A stretch of DNA of 64,000 nucleotides from DASQFQ01 sp963811595 (GCA_963811595.1 CAWERW010000015.1:434001-498000), one strand, 5' to 3'; positions 23,273-35,394 are shown, counted from the first letter of the stretch. Numbers and translations are program-made. Notes: generated by a model from the sequence alone, not told the origin.

Positions 23273-24438
23273 CGTTCCTCGGGCGTCGCCGTCGGCTGGG
23301 CGGGCTGTGTCGGCTGCGTCGGCTGGCCCGCGGGCGGCGTCGGGGTCGGCGTCGCCTTCGGCGCGTTCTTGCAGTCCGCCGTGCGGTAGCCCTCGCGGCA
23401 GTCCGTCTTCTCCTTCCAGCGCTTCCGGAAGGACTTGACGAACTTGTCGAGCGCCTTCTGCTGGTTCTCGGAGGCGAGCGTCTGCTTGATCGTCTCCTTC
23501 GCCTGCGCGAGCGACTGCTGCGAGGCCGGGGTGATCTTGGTGACGTCGAAGACGTAGTAGCCGAACTGGGTCTTGACCGGGCCGACCAGCTCGCCCTTCT
23601 TCGCCTTGAAGATGGCGGAGTCGAGGGCCTTCTCCTGCTGGCCCTTGGCGACGGCCGGCAGCTTGCCGCCCTGCGCCTTCGACGCCTGGTCGATCGAGTA
23701 CTTCTTGGCGACCTCCTTGAACGAGTCGCCGTCCTCGAGCGCAGCCTTGGCCTGCTTGGCCTTGGCCTCGCCCTTGGTCAGGACGATCCGCAGGTCACGC
23801 CGCTCGGGCTGCGCGAAGCGCGCCTTGTTCTTGTTGTAGTAGGCCTCGATCTGGGCGTCGGTGACCTTGTCCTCGCCCTTCGTGACCTTCTCGCGGATCT
23901 TGTTCGACAGCGTGTCGAGGCGGACGCGCTTGAGGATGTCGGCCTCGGTCTGGCCCGAGTCCTTGAGGAACTTCTCGAAGTCGGCGTCCTTGGGGAACGC
24001 CTCCTTGCGCTGCTTGTCGAAGGACTTCTTGATCTCCTCCTCGGTGACCTTGATGTCCATCTCCTTGGCCTCGCCCTCGATCCACTCGAACGAGATCAGC
24101 AGCTGGAGGACCTGGTCGCGGAGCGCCTCGTACTCCTGCTTGCACTGCGTCTTGAGCTGCGCGTCGGTGACCTTCGGCTGGCCCTTGGCGGGCTTCGGCG
24201 TGGTCTTGCGCTTCTGGTTGACGCACTCGGCGTAATCGGGCGGCTTCGGCGCGGCCGCGCCGGCCTGGCCGCCTGACTTCGAGGCGACGGTGAGCCAGTG
24301 CTCGAAGTCGTTCTTCTCGATGGCGGTCCCGTCGACCTCGGCGACCGCGTTACCCGGGACGCCGCCGCAACCGGCGACGAGCGTGGCGGGCACAAAAAAG
24401 GCGCAGAGCGCCAGGGTGCACAGCTTCGTCTTCGTCAT
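23269..24438 (-). CDS. SurA/PrsA-like peptidyl-prolyl isomerase lipoprotein
   Basis: A 389-residue exported protein. ATG at 24438 gives a lipoprotein signal with lipobox VAGC near residue 24. A SurA-N-like helical region follows (VDGTAIEKNDFEHWL onward), then a parvulin-type rotamase domain (GDSFKEVAKKYSIDQASKAQ, GGKLPAV, GPVKTQFGYYVFDV). It ends with a Pro/Thr/Gln tail. It should fold proteins outside the membrane. It lies between mfd and mazG, where mycobacteria have the lipoprotein gene lpqU near mazG and eno. Confidence 0.88.
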   Translation of the reverse strand: MTKTKLCTLALCAFFVPATLVAGCGGVPGNAVAEVDGTAIEKNDFEHWLTVASKSGGQAGAAAPKPPDYAECVNQKRKTTPKPAKGQPKVTDAQLKTQCKQEYEALRDQVLQLLISFEWIEGEAKEMDIKVTEEEIKKSFDKQRKEAFPKDADFEKFLKDSGQTEADILKRVRLDTLSNKIREKVTKGEDKVTDAQIEAYYNKNKARFAQPERRDLRIVLTKGEAKAKQAKAALEDGDSFKEVAKKYSIDQASKAQGGKLPAVAKGQQEKALDSAIFKAKKGELVGPVKTQFGYYVFDVTKITPASQQSLAQAKETIKQTLASENQQKALDKFVKSFRKRWKEKTDCREGYRTADCKNAPKATPTPTPPAGQPTQPTQPAQPTATPEER

Positions 24439-24467
24439 CACGCGAATCGAGGGTAGCGGGTCACTTC

Positions 24468-27797
<3,330 letters not shown>

Positions 27798-27810
27798 ACC
27801 CCAGCCGAGT

Positions 27811-28446
27811 CTACGAAGCCGCGGCCCTCAAGCCGTCGGACTCCTTGAGCGTCAGCGCCCAGGCCATCGTGTCGAACAGGCCGCGGGGCACCGACGCGGG
27901 CACCGCGGCCCACTCGACCGGGCCCCAGTCGCCGAGTGCGCGCTCGAGCGCGTCGCCGAGCGTGGCGCTGCCGGGCTCGGTGGCGGGCAGCTCCGGGATC
28001 GGGCCGACGCCGAACGCGTGCACGAACCACGCCGTCTCCCCCACGCCGGCGTGGAGGTGGAAGCCGTCGCCGACGCGCTCCTCGGCCAGCAGCAGCGTGA
28101 CGTCGTCGGCCTCCGCGATCAGCCGCGGGCCGGGGAGCCGCCGCGCGGCAAGCATCGGGATCAGCTCGAGCCGGCGCAGCAGCAGGTTGGCCGCCAGCAC
28201 GCCGGCGGGGCCGATCGCGAAGCGGTCGAGCGGCGTCAGCGGGTCGCCGGCATGCCAGACGCCGCAGAAGCCGCCGCCGAAGCCGCAGTAGTGCTCGGTC
28301 TCCGACCAGTCGACGAAACGCCCGCCGACCGGCTGGACGCCCCAGCGACGGCTTGTCGCGTCGAGGCAGGGAGCCGCGCCGTCGGCCGGTGGCCTGGCCG
28401 CGGTGTGGACCTGCTCGAGCTTGCGGCGACGCCGCAGAAGGCCCAT
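27811..28446 (-). CDS. Conserved hypothetical protein
   Basis: A 211-residue protein starting MGLLRRRRKLEQV. It has a Gly/Cys/aromatic stretch (EHYCGFGGGFCGVWHAGD) and later DGFHLHAGVGETAWFVHAFG. No clear membrane helix or signal is seen. It lies 13 bases before mfd and directly after the methyltransferase gene. I cannot assign a family. Confidence 0.7.
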   Translation of the reverse strand: MGLLRRRRKLEQVHTAARPPADGAAPCLDATSRRWGVQPVGGRFVDWSETEHYCGFGGGFCGVWHAGDPLTPLDRFAIGPAGVLAANLLLRRLELIPMLAARRLPGPRLIAEADDVTLLLAEERVGDGFHLHAGVGETAWFVHAFGVGPIPELPATEPGSATLGDALERALGDWGPVEWAAVPASVPRGLFDTMAWALTLKESDGLRAAAS

Positions 28447-29190
28447 TCAGGAAGCATCGGCCCGCCTCGCGGTGATGTTGAGCCGCACGTACTCGACGGC
28501 CGGCTCCGGCATGGCCGCGAGGACGGCGTCGACGAACGCGTCGCGCCGCTCCTCCGGCAGCCGCTCCACGTGCGAGCCGAGCATGATCGTCGCCATGTAC
28601 TCGCGCGGGTCGTCGGGCTCGACGCGGACCTGCTGCAGCCACGCGCGCGCGTCGGCGAACCCGCTGCGCTCCAGCCGCGCCGTCGTCTCCTCCGGCGAGG
28701 CGAACGTCCACGGCCCCGCCCAGCCGGCCAGCGCGGGCTCGGCGACCGCGTCGATCGCCGCCTGCACCGTGGCGACGTTGCCGGCGCCGCCGCACTGGGC
28801 GACGAGCCGCCCGCCCGGCCGCAGCGCCGCGAACAGCCGCTCGAACAGCCGGTCGTGGTCGGGGATCCAGTGGAACGTCGCGGTCGAGAGGATCGCGTCG
28901 ACCGGCGCGTCCAGGTCGAGCTCGAGCAGGTCCGCGGCGAACACCTCGACGCCCGGGCCGAGCCGCTCGCGCGCCTCCGCGACCATCGCCGGCGACCCGT
29001 CGACCGCGACGACCTCGCCGCGCGGCAGGCGCTCGACCAGCGCCGCCGTCACGCGGCCGGTGCCGCAGCCGGCGTCGAGCACGCGCTCGTCGCCGCGCAG
29101 CTCGAGCCGGTCGAGCACCTCGCGCCCCATCGCCTCCATCGGCGCCGAGATCCGCTGGTAGGACTCGGCGTTCCAGTCGCGCGGCGTCAA
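28447..29190 (-). CDS. SAM-dependent methyltransferase (class I)
   Basis: A 247-residue class I methyltransferase resembling trans-aconitate 2-methyltransferase. Motif I is VLDAGCGTGRVTAALVER, the acidic residue after strand 2 is in VVAVDGSPAMV, and ATFHWIPDHD and LRPGGRLVAQCGG follow. TTG at 29190 overlaps the cytochrome c stop as TTGA and starts the conserved TPRDWNAESYQR. The ATG further upstream is out of context and was rejected. The substrate is unknown. Confidence 0.88.
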   Translation of the reverse strand: MTPRDWNAESYQRISAPMEAMGREVLDRLELRGDERVLDAGCGTGRVTAALVERLPRGEVVAVDGSPAMVAEARERLGPGVEVFAADLLELDLDAPVDAILSTATFHWIPDHDRLFERLFAALRPGGRLVAQCGGAGNVATVQAAIDAVAEPALAGWAGPWTFASPEETTARLERSGFADARAWLQQVRVEPDDPREYMATIMLGSHVERLPEERRDAFVDAVLAAMPEPAVEYVRLNITARRADAS

Positions 29191-29603
29191 CTGCCGGACG
29201 CCTGCGCGACGTACGCCGCAACCGCATCGATGTCCGCGCCGCTGAGCGAGTCGCCGAACGCGGGCATGCCGCCGGGGCCGCTGCGGACGGTCGCCGCGAC
29301 CGTCTCCGCGTCGAGGCCGGCGTCGTCGAGCGACGGACCCGCGATCCCGCTCGTGCCCGCGTCCGCGAGCGTGTGGCAGGTGCCGCAGTTGTCCGTGAAG
29401 ACGGCCTTGCCGTCCGCGGCCTCGGCCGGCGCCGCGGCCTCGTCGGAGCTCGACGCATACGGCGCCGCGCCGGCGGCCTCGGTCCGGGGCTGCGACTCGT
29501 CCTTCGCCACGACCTGCGGGCCGATGAGCAGCATCACCACGAGGGCGGCGGCCAGCAGCCACGACAGCGGCGCCAGGACGCGGTCGACGTTCGTCAGCAC
29601 CAT
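29187..29603 (-). CDS. Membrane-anchored c-type cytochrome
   Basis: A 138-residue protein with an N-terminal membrane helix (LSWLLAAALVVMLLIGP), a flexible Ala/Glu linker and one class I cytochrome c domain. The heme site is CGTCH (C73, C76, H77) and the likely axial Met is in GGMPAFGD (M113). The start ATG shares one base with the stop of the DUF6529 gene, so the two are coupled. It would sit outside the membrane and pass electrons to or from its membrane partner. Confidence 0.92.
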   Translation of the reverse strand: MVLTNVDRVLAPLSWLLAAALVVMLLIGPQVVAKDESQPRTEAAGAAPYASSSDEAAAPAEAADGKAVFTDNCGTCHTLADAGTSGIAGPSLDDAGLDAETVAATVRSGPGGMPAFGDSLSGADIDAVAAYVAQASGS

Positions 29604-30154
29604 CAGAGCGCCGGGAAGCCGCTCTCGCGGATGAACCAGAGCCCGCTCGTGTACCACGCGCCCACGAGCAGCGCGAACATCAGCCCGCCCGCGACCGGCA
29701 GCGCGAGCCCCGGCAGGCTGTGCGAGCGCACGATCGTCACCTTCGCGGCGAACGCGCCGTAGACCGCGCAGCCGACGAGCGAGTGCGCGAGCACGCGCGC
29801 GTCGGTGTCCTGGAAGCCCAGCGACCACAGGCAGTGGTAGGCGACCGGCAGCGAGACGACGAACGCGAGCCGCCCGCAGATCCGGTGCAGCGGGCCGACC
29901 CAGCCGGGCGCCTCCCCGCCGAGGCGGCCGTACAGCCACAGCGCGAGCAGCAGCTGCACGCACGCGAGCACGACCGCGGCCGTCCCCAGCCACACCTTCA
30001 TCGCGATCGTCGAGGAGAAGAACAGCGTGAACACGAGCTGCTGGCTCGGGTCGTGGACCTGCCCGTAGATCCCCAGCGCGAGCGCCACGGCCGCGCCGAG
30101 GGCGGCGACGGCGAGCAGCCGCGGCGTGGCGGAGGGAGCGCTGGCGGCGGTCAT
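29603..30154 (-). CDS. DUF6529-type membrane protein, possible heme b subunit
   Basis: A 183-residue integral membrane protein with about five helices. His residues lie in or near helices at H90 (GPLHRICGRLAF), H107 (LPVAYHCLWSLG) and H124 (LAHSLVGC), the spacing expected if it binds b-type heme like ferric-reductase or cytochrome b561 proteins. It is coupled to the cytochrome c gene, which suggests a two-subunit redox module. The DUF6529 name is from recognition of the fold pattern, not a search. Confidence 0.75.
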   Translation of the reverse strand: MTAASAPSATPRLLAVAALGAAVALALGIYGQVHDPSQQLVFTLFFSSTIAMKVWLGTAAVVLACVQLLLALWLYGRLGGEAPGWVGPLHRICGRLAFVVSLPVAYHCLWSLGFQDTDARVLAHSLVGCAVYGAFAAKVTIVRSHSLPGLALPVAGGLMFALLVGAWYTSGLWFIRESGFPAL

Positions 30155-30187
30155 CTGCGCGAATCTCCCACATCCACCACTCCCCGA

Positions 30188-30757
30188 TCAAGCCGTGTCG
30201 AGCACCACCCGCTCGGCCTCGTCGCGCGCGCGCTCGATCAGCTCGCGCACTTCCTCCTTGGGCTGCCGCCACGAGCCGAGGACGTGGCCGGAGACGATGT
30301 CGGAGTCCGTGGCGTCCGGCCGGCCGACGCCGATGCGCACGCGCCAGAACTCGGCACCGCCCAGATCGCGCTTGAGCGACTTGAGCCCGTTGTGCCCCGC
30401 AAGCCCGCCGCCCTCCTTGACCCGGATGTCGCCGAACGCGAGGTCGATCTCGTCGTGGATGACGAGGATCCGGTCCAGCCCGAGCTTGTAGGACCCGCGC
30501 GCGGGCCCGACCGAGCGGCCCGACTCGTTCATGAACGTCTGCGGCTTGAGGACGGCGACGCGCGGCCCGCCCGGGCCGGTGCGGCCCTCGGTCAGCTCAC
30601 CGGCGAACTTCTTCTTCGGCTTCGGCAGGTCCCAGCGGGCGATCAGCGCGTCGGCGACCTGGAAGCCGGCGTTATGGGGGGAGTTCGCGTAGGACGGGCC
30701 GGGATTGCCGAGCCCGACGACCAGCCAGTCGACCGGTGTAGAAGAGAAGAGCTTCAG
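30188..30757 (-). CDS. pth: Peptidyl-tRNA hydrolase
   Basis: A 189-residue Pth that frees tRNA from prematurely released peptidyl-tRNA. From CTG at 30757 the sequence begins MKLFSSTPVDWLVVGLGNPG and includes the catalytic His in YANSPHNAGF, then KPQTFMNESG, VIHDEIDLAFG and GHNGLKS. The first canonical start (ATG 30532) would remove 75 residues, including the catalytic His. No ATG, GTG or TTG lies between. The CTG overlaps the rplY stop as CTGA. The resulting length matches the family. Confidence 0.94.
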   Translation of the reverse strand: MKLFSSTPVDWLVVGLGNPGPSYANSPHNAGFQVADALIARWDLPKPKKKFAGELTEGRTGPGGPRVAVLKPQTFMNESGRSVGPARGSYKLGLDRILVIHDEIDLAFGDIRVKEGGGLAGHNGLKSLKRDLGGAEFWRVRIGVGRPDATDSDIVSGHVLGSWRQPKEEVRELIERARDEAERVVLDTA

Positions 30758-31485
30758 CTGTCGTCGTCGGAGGAGGCCGACTCGGCCTCGTCGCCGGTCG
30801 CGCCCTCGGCCTGCGCCTCGGCGTCAGCCTGCGCGGCCTCGAGCTCCTCGCCCTCGAGCGGCTCGCCGTCGTCGCCCACGAGCTCGGTCTCGGTCTCGAT
30901 CTCCTCTTCCACCGGCTCCTGCGTCGGCGGGGTGATCGTGGCGATGACGGTCTCGTCGAGGTCGTCGAGCAGCGTGACGCCCTCGGGGACGGTGACCGCC
31001 GACAGCGTGAGCGTGGCGTTCATCTCGAGGTCCGACACGTCGTGCGTGATCGAGTCCGGGATGTCGTCCGGGAGCGCCTCGATGTTGAGCTCGCGCGTCT
31101 CCTGGCTCAGCACGCCGCCCTCGGTCACGCCGGGGGCGTCGTCGCCGCCGGTGAGCTCGAGCACGACGGTGGAGTGGATCGGCTTGCTCATGTCCACGCG
31201 CAGGAGGTCGAGGTGGATCGCCTCGCCGCGCAGCGGGTGGTTCTGGACGTCCTTGACGATGACCGGGGTCGGCGAGGCGTCGTCGATCTTGAGGTCGAGC
31301 ACGGCGCCGGCGTGGGCGAGCGTGGCGCGCAGCACGAGCGCGTCGACCGCGAACGTCTGCGGCTCGTCGCCGCCGCCGTAGACGATGCCGGGCACGAGGC
31401 CCTGCTTGCGCAGGCGGCGCGTCGAGCGCGAGCCCTCGACGGGGCGCGCGGTGACGGTGAGTGCCTGATGATCCGAACCGGCCAT
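30754..31485 (-). CDS. rplY: Ribosomal protein bL25 (Ctc form)
   Basis: A 243-residue bL25 of the long Ctc type that binds 5S rRNA. The N-terminal L25 domain reads LTVTARPVEGSRSTRRLRKQ, GLVPGIVYGGGDEPQTFAVD and HPLRGEAIHLDLLRVDMSKP. The C-terminal TL5-like domain follows (DIPDSITHDVSDLEMNATLT), then an acidic Glu/Ala/Asp tail. ATG at 31485 was chosen over an upstream ATG because the L25 fold begins here. pth follows in a CTGA overlap; rplY-pth is a conserved pair. Confidence 0.95.
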   Translation of the reverse strand: MAGSDHQALTVTARPVEGSRSTRRLRKQGLVPGIVYGGGDEPQTFAVDALVLRATLAHAGAVLDLKIDDASPTPVIVKDVQNHPLRGEAIHLDLLRVDMSKPIHSTVVLELTGGDDAPGVTEGGVLSQETRELNIEALPDDIPDSITHDVSDLEMNATLTLSAVTVPEGVTLLDDLDETVIATITPPTQEPVEEEIETETELVGDDGEPLEGEELEAAQADAEAQAEGATGDEAESASSDDDS

Positions 31486-31548
31486 AACGGGCGGCCATGC
31501 TAGCGAAGTGGGTGCGAGGATCCCGCTCTCTGGGTAGATTGGAACTCG

Positions 31549-31872
31549 ATGTCGCCCGATGCCGAGCTGATGCTCATCTTCGGCACGCTCCACCTGATCG
31601 CGGTGGCGCTCGGCGTCGCGCTGTTCGTGATGTTCCTCCGCTCCGAGGCGACGCAGGAGTGGAAGCCACCGGACGAGGACGACGGCGGCGGCGGAGGCGG
31701 CAACGACCGCCTCCCGGGCCGCCCCAAGAGCTCACCCCCGGGCGGCCTGCCGCTGCCCGACGCGGTCCCGCCCACGGTCCGCCTGCGCTCGCACGAGCGC
31801 CTGCGCGACCTGAAGCCGCGCCCGCTCCGCCGCCCGGCCCGCGAGCCGGCGCGCAATCCCGTCCGGCGCTAG
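31549..31872 (+). CDS. Small single-pass membrane protein with Pro/Arg tail
   Basis: A 107-residue protein with one N-terminal membrane helix (LHLIAVALGVALFVMFL), a Gly-rich acidic linker and a C-terminal half rich in Pro and Arg. It is divergent from rplY with 63 bases between. It ends just before the two-hairpin repeat element. I do not recognise the family. The basic tail would lie in the cytoplasm or wall depending on topology. Confidence 0.65.
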   Translation: MSPDAELMLIFGTLHLIAVALGVALFVMFLRSEATQEWKPPDEDDGGGGGGNDRLPGRPKSSPPGGLPLPDAVPPTVRLRSHERLRDLKPRPLRRPAREPARNPVRR

Positions 31873-31886
31873 CCGCTAACCGCGCC

Positions 31887-31948
31887 GCGGGTTTCGCCCT
31901 CTGGGCGAATACCCGCAAGGGAACCTGGCCTTCTGGGCCAGCGTTCCC
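31887..31948 (+). repeat. Two-hairpin intergenic element, copy A
   Basis: Hairpin 1 pairs GCGGGT-TTCGCCC with GGGCGAA-T-ACCCGC around the loop TCT (31887-31916). Hairpin 2 pairs GGGAAC-CTGGCC with GGCCAG-C-GTTCCC around TTCTG (31919-31948). A partial third arm (CTGGGCCAGCGTT) repeats at 31954. The element lies between the stops of a plus-strand gene and the GH2 gene. The copy at 49255 has the same two hairpins with compensating base changes. Confidence 0.8.
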
Positions 31949-31965
31949 CGCCCCTGGGCCAGCGT

Positions 31966-33846
31966 TTACCCAAATTGCTTCGTCGCCGCGTAGTTGCGGC
32001 GCAGCTCCTCCCACGCCGGCTTGCGCGCGAAGTCGCCGTACTTGAGCAGGCCCTTCTGGTGGACCGGCGGGTTCGGGCGCGGGTTGCCGCCCTCCCAGCC
32101 CGGGCGCACCTTGAACTCGTTGAGCGCCCAGTACATCGCGCCGCTGAGCCAGCCCTTGGCGGCGTAGGTGGCGAGGTGGAAGTTCACGAAGTCCTGCTGG
32201 AACGCCCACGTGCCCTTCTCCTCCACCGGGCCGTCGCGGTTCGCCTCCGCCCCGAACTCGGTGATCATCACGGCCTGCTCGGGGTAGCAGTTGCGGACCT
32301 GGTCGAGGTAGCCGGAGAGCTTCGTGCGGTCGAAGATCGAGCCCTGGGGGCCGGGGTACCAGCCGAAGTACTCGTTGATGCCGATGATGTCGAGCGGCGC
32401 GTAGGCCTTCTGGCAGCCGACCGCGGGGTAGCCGGCGACCGCGATGCCGACGGGGCGGCTGGGATCGAGCGCCTTGGCCTGGCGGACGGCGTTCTTGATG
32501 TAGTTCGCCTGCGTCGGGCCGGGGCGCGACGAGAGCTCGTTGGCGATCGACCACACGAACACCGACGGGTGGTTCTGGTTGGCGATGATGTTCTTCTCGA
32601 GCTCCTTCGCCGCCTGCGTGGTGACGAGGTTCTTCGCCAGGTTCGCGGTCTTGATCGCGTAGACCGGGACCTCGGACCAGATCATCACGCCCTCGCGGTC
32701 CGCGAGCTCGTGGGTGTAGGGATGCATCGGGTAGTGGGTGCGCATCGCCGTCGCCCCCACCGCCTTCGTCTCGGCGACGAGGCGCTCGCGGAACGCGTTG
32801 TCGACCGCGAAGCCCTGCTGCTGGGAGTCCTCGTGGACGCCGACGCCGCGCAGGTGCGTCTGCTGCCCGTTGAGGATCAGACGGCCGTCGCCGCTCACGC
32901 GGATCGAGCGGATGCCGGTCTTGAGCCGGTAGCTGCCGACCGTCCGGCCGCCCGCGCTCGCCCGCAGGTTGACGTTGTAGAGGTTGGGCCGCGCGGGCGA
33001 CCAGACGCGCGGGTTGCGCATCCGGAACGTCGTGCTGAACGAGGCGACGCCGTTGGCCGAGACCCCGCGCGAGCCGAGGCTCAGCCGGCGCGAGCCGAAG
33101 TTGCCGCTGATGCGGATGTTCTGGCCGCTGCCGCGCACGTTGCGCACGATCGCGCGCACCTGCACGGTGGCCGTGCAGCTCGCGCAGGCCAGCCGCGGGA
33201 TCACGCGCACGGACTTCCAGTCGACCACGTTGAGCTTCTTGAGGTAGACCTCGCGCTGCAGGCCCGAGTAGTTCCACCAGCCGCCGGTCGGCGTGCCGTC
33301 GGTCGCGAGGCCCGAGGGCGGGAAGTCGGTCGAGCGGCGCTTGGAGTCGACGCGGATCACGAGCCGGTTCGTGCCGCGGCGCTTGAGGCCGTTGAGGCGG
33401 AACTCGAACGGGATGTAGGCACCGCGGTTGGTGCCCACCCGCCGGCCGTTGAGCCACACCGTCGAGCGGTAGTTGACCGACTCGAAGCGGACAGCCCACT
33501 CGAGCGCGCGGCTCGCGTCGGGCAGCGAGAAGTCCTTGCGGTACCAGCCGACGCCGCCGATCATCGAGGCCGGCGAGTCGTCGCCGAGGTTCCAGACGTT
33601 CGGCGCCGTCACGCGGCTCCAGCCGGCGGTGCTGGCGCTGCGATTCCAGCGGCTGCGGAGGCCCGCGTTGGTCGGGTCGAGCCGGAACAGCCACGTGCCG
33701 TCCATCAGGTAGCGGCCGGACGGGCCCTCGTAGTACAGGGTCTTGTTCGCCGGCTTGTCGGCGGCCGCCGCGGCGCCCGGCAGAGCCAGGGCGAGCAGTG
33801 CGACAAGGGGCAGGAGCAGTCTCAGGGGGCCTCGCATCCGCGGCAT
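31966..33846 (-). CDS. Secreted glycoside hydrolase family 2 enzyme
   Basis: A 626-residue beta-galactosidase/beta-glucuronidase-type enzyme. ATG at 33846 gives a signal peptide (LLLPLVALLALALPGAAAAA). A sugar-binding jelly roll, an Ig-like domain and a TIM barrel follow. The acid/base is expected at E437 (FVWSIANELSS) and the nucleophile at E530 (AVMITEFGAEAN), both intact. YRKDFSLPDASRALEWAVRF and THLRGVGVHEDS are typical GH2 stretches. It probably cleaves plant or microbial polysaccharide fragments outside the cell; the exact sugar is unknown. It stands alone, without transporter or regulator. Confidence 0.92.
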   Translation of the reverse strand: MPRMRGPLRLLLPLVALLALALPGAAAAADKPANKTLYYEGPSGRYLMDGTWLFRLDPTNAGLRSRWNRSASTAGWSRVTAPNVWNLGDDSPASMIGGVGWYRKDFSLPDASRALEWAVRFESVNYRSTVWLNGRRVGTNRGAYIPFEFRLNGLKRRGTNRLVIRVDSKRRSTDFPPSGLATDGTPTGGWWNYSGLQREVYLKKLNVVDWKSVRVIPRLACASCTATVQVRAIVRNVRGSGQNIRISGNFGSRRLSLGSRGVSANGVASFSTTFRMRNPRVWSPARPNLYNVNLRASAGGRTVGSYRLKTGIRSIRVSGDGRLILNGQQTHLRGVGVHEDSQQQGFAVDNAFRERLVAETKAVGATAMRTHYPMHPYTHELADREGVMIWSEVPVYAIKTANLAKNLVTTQAAKELEKNIIANQNHPSVFVWSIANELSSRPGPTQANYIKNAVRQAKALDPSRPVGIAVAGYPAVGCQKAYAPLDIIGINEYFGWYPGPQGSIFDRTKLSGYLDQVRNCYPEQAVMITEFGAEANRDGPVEEKGTWAFQQDFVNFHLATYAAKGWLSGAMYWALNEFKVRPGWEGGNPRPNPPVHQKGLLKYGDFARKPAWEELRRNYAATKQFG

Positions 33847-33883
33847 CACAACACAGCGTCCGGCTGGAAGTCGCGGCGCCCCG

Positions 33884-34330
33884 TCAGCGGCATGGCGCAT
33901 CGAGGCCGATCGGGTTCGAGATCGCCAGCAGCTCGACGCCGCCGCCGGTCAGCGGGCCCTCGCGGCGGGCCTTGACGCACTGCACCACCGGCAGCGAATC
34001 GCCGGCCCGCCACGCCACGCGACCGGTGCCCGAGCGGCGCGTCATCGTCACCCGGATCGACGGGCGGTAGGTCAGGATCTCGACCTGCCCCGGGCGCTCC
34101 AGCTCCGCCACCCGCTCACGGGTCACGCGCGCGCAGGCCGGCTCGGCCGCGCACGCCGGCAGGTCGGCGAGCACCGCGTCGGCGTCGCCGCGCGCCTGCG
34201 CCCGCACGACGTCGATCACTCGCGACCGCTCGGCGCCCGAGCCGGTCAGCGAGCGCGCGAGCAGGAACGAGATGCCGAGGAAGACGAACGTCCCGAAGGC
34301 GATCGCGGTGATGAGCGTGACGCGGCGCAC
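33884..34330 (-). CDS. Membrane-anchored hypothetical protein
   Basis: A 148-residue protein (GTG start) with an N-terminal membrane helix (LITAIAFGTFVFLGISFLLA) and an extracytoplasmic domain holding several Cys (LPACAAEPACARV, VVQCVKARR, DAPCR). Paired Cys suggest disulphide bonds. It lies 12 bases after the next upstream gene on the same strand. No family is recognised. Confidence 0.7.
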   Translation of the reverse strand: MRRVTLITAIAFGTFVFLGISFLLARSLTGSGAERSRVIDVVRAQARGDADAVLADLPACAAEPACARVTRERVAELERPGQVEILTYRPSIRVTMTRRSGTGRVAWRAGDSLPVVQCVKARREGPLTGGGVELLAISNPIGLDAPCR

Positions 34331-34342
34331 GGCCGCGGCACG

Positions 34343-35053
34343 CTACCCAGTCTCGTGGAAGTCGTCGCCCGAGAGCTCGAGGAAGCGCTCGACCGACGCC
34401 TCCTGGTGAGTGAGCCGCTCGCCCGCGCGGCGGGCGTGCTCGGCCGCCGCCTCGAGGAAGTCCTCCAGGCAGCGCTCCGGGTCGTCGGGCAGCGGGTAGA
34501 CGCGGGCGACGTCCTGCTGCGCGCACACGATCCCCATCGGCGGGCGCCCCTCGGCGAGCGGGCGGGCGCCGCACACGGCGGTGACGACGATCTGCTTGTC
34601 GGGCGCGACGAGCGCGGCCGGCAGCAGCCGGTGGGCGGGCAGGCGGACGTCGAGCACGATCCGGCGGTCGACGTCGACGCGCGTGCGCACGAGGTCCTCG
34701 AACGGCTCCTGCCAGACCGCGAGCACGGTGTCGGCGGCGGCGAGCGCGTCGCGCAGCGCGCCGGCCTGCTCCGCGTACAGCGACTCGGCCTCGTCGCGGT
34801 CGCGCGCGGAGGCGAGGTCGAGGTCGCAGGGCACCCGCAGCAGCTCGTCAGGGCCGACCGCGCTGCCGGCCCCGCGCTGGCCGTGGGTGATGTAGGTCTG
34901 GATCGTGCCGAGGTCGCGGCGGCCGTGGAAGACGACCGTCAGCGCATCGCACAGTGCGAGCCCGCCGACCCGCAGGGCGACGGCGGCCGAGGCGTCCTGA
35001 TCGATCAGGGCGCGACGGAGGAGATCGTCGGCGTGGGCGTCGTCCATGGCCAT
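34343..35053 (-). CDS. Conserved hypothetical protein
   Basis: A 236-residue soluble alpha/beta protein. It contains LCDALTVVFHGRRDLGTIQT, ADTVLAVWQEPFEDLVRTRV and GIVCAQQDVARVYPLPDDPE. No signal, membrane helix or known catalytic motif is seen. ATG at 35053 is followed by another ATG two codons later. It is divergent from the DUF4235 gene with 62 bases between, and its 3' neighbour on the same strand is the anchored Cys protein. Confidence 0.7.
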   Translation of the reverse strand: MAMDDAHADDLLRRALIDQDASAAVALRVGGLALCDALTVVFHGRRDLGTIQTYITHGQRGAGSAVGPDELLRVPCDLDLASARDRDEAESLYAEQAGALRDALAAADTVLAVWQEPFEDLVRTRVDVDRRIVLDVRLPAHRLLPAALVAPDKQIVVTAVCGARPLAEGRPPMGIVCAQQDVARVYPLPDDPERCLEDFLEAAAEHARRAGERLTHQEASVERFLELSGDDFHETG

Positions 35054-35115
35054 TTATCGGCTGCTCGTGAACGCATTGTTACCCACGGGCGGGACAGTGG
35101 ATAGCCTCCGCGGCG

Positions 35116-35394
35116 ATGAAGCTCCTCTACAAGCCGTTCGGGCTGATCTTCGGCATCATCGGCGGCCTGCTCGGCAAGCAGCTGTTCGACTTCGTGTGGA
35201 CCAAGCTCGACGACCGTGAGCCGCCCGAGGCGACGACGCAGGAAGCGACCTGGCCGAGGGTGCTCGCCGCCGCGGCCGTGGAGGGCATCGCGTTCAAGAC
35301 CTCTCGCGCCTTGGTCGACCGCTACGGCGCCAAGGGCTGGTACTACCTGACCGGCGCCTGGCCGGGCGAGAAGCGCCCGGACCCGGACGCGTAG
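35116..35394 (+). CDS. DUF4235 small membrane-associated protein
   Basis: A 92-residue protein typical of DUF4235: an N-terminal hydrophobic segment with Gly pattern (KPFGLIFGIIGGLLGKQLFD), a Trp-containing loop, then RVLAAAAVEGIAFKTSRALV and a final YYLTGAWPGEKR. Members occur widely in actinobacteria; the role is unknown. The last 52 bases overlap the end of the convergent acyl-CoA ligase gene. Confidence 0.85.
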   Translation: MKLLYKPFGLIFGIIGGLLGKQLFDFVWTKLDDREPPEATTQEATWPRVLAAAAVEGIAFKTSRALVDRYGAKGWYYLTGAWPGEKRPDPDA

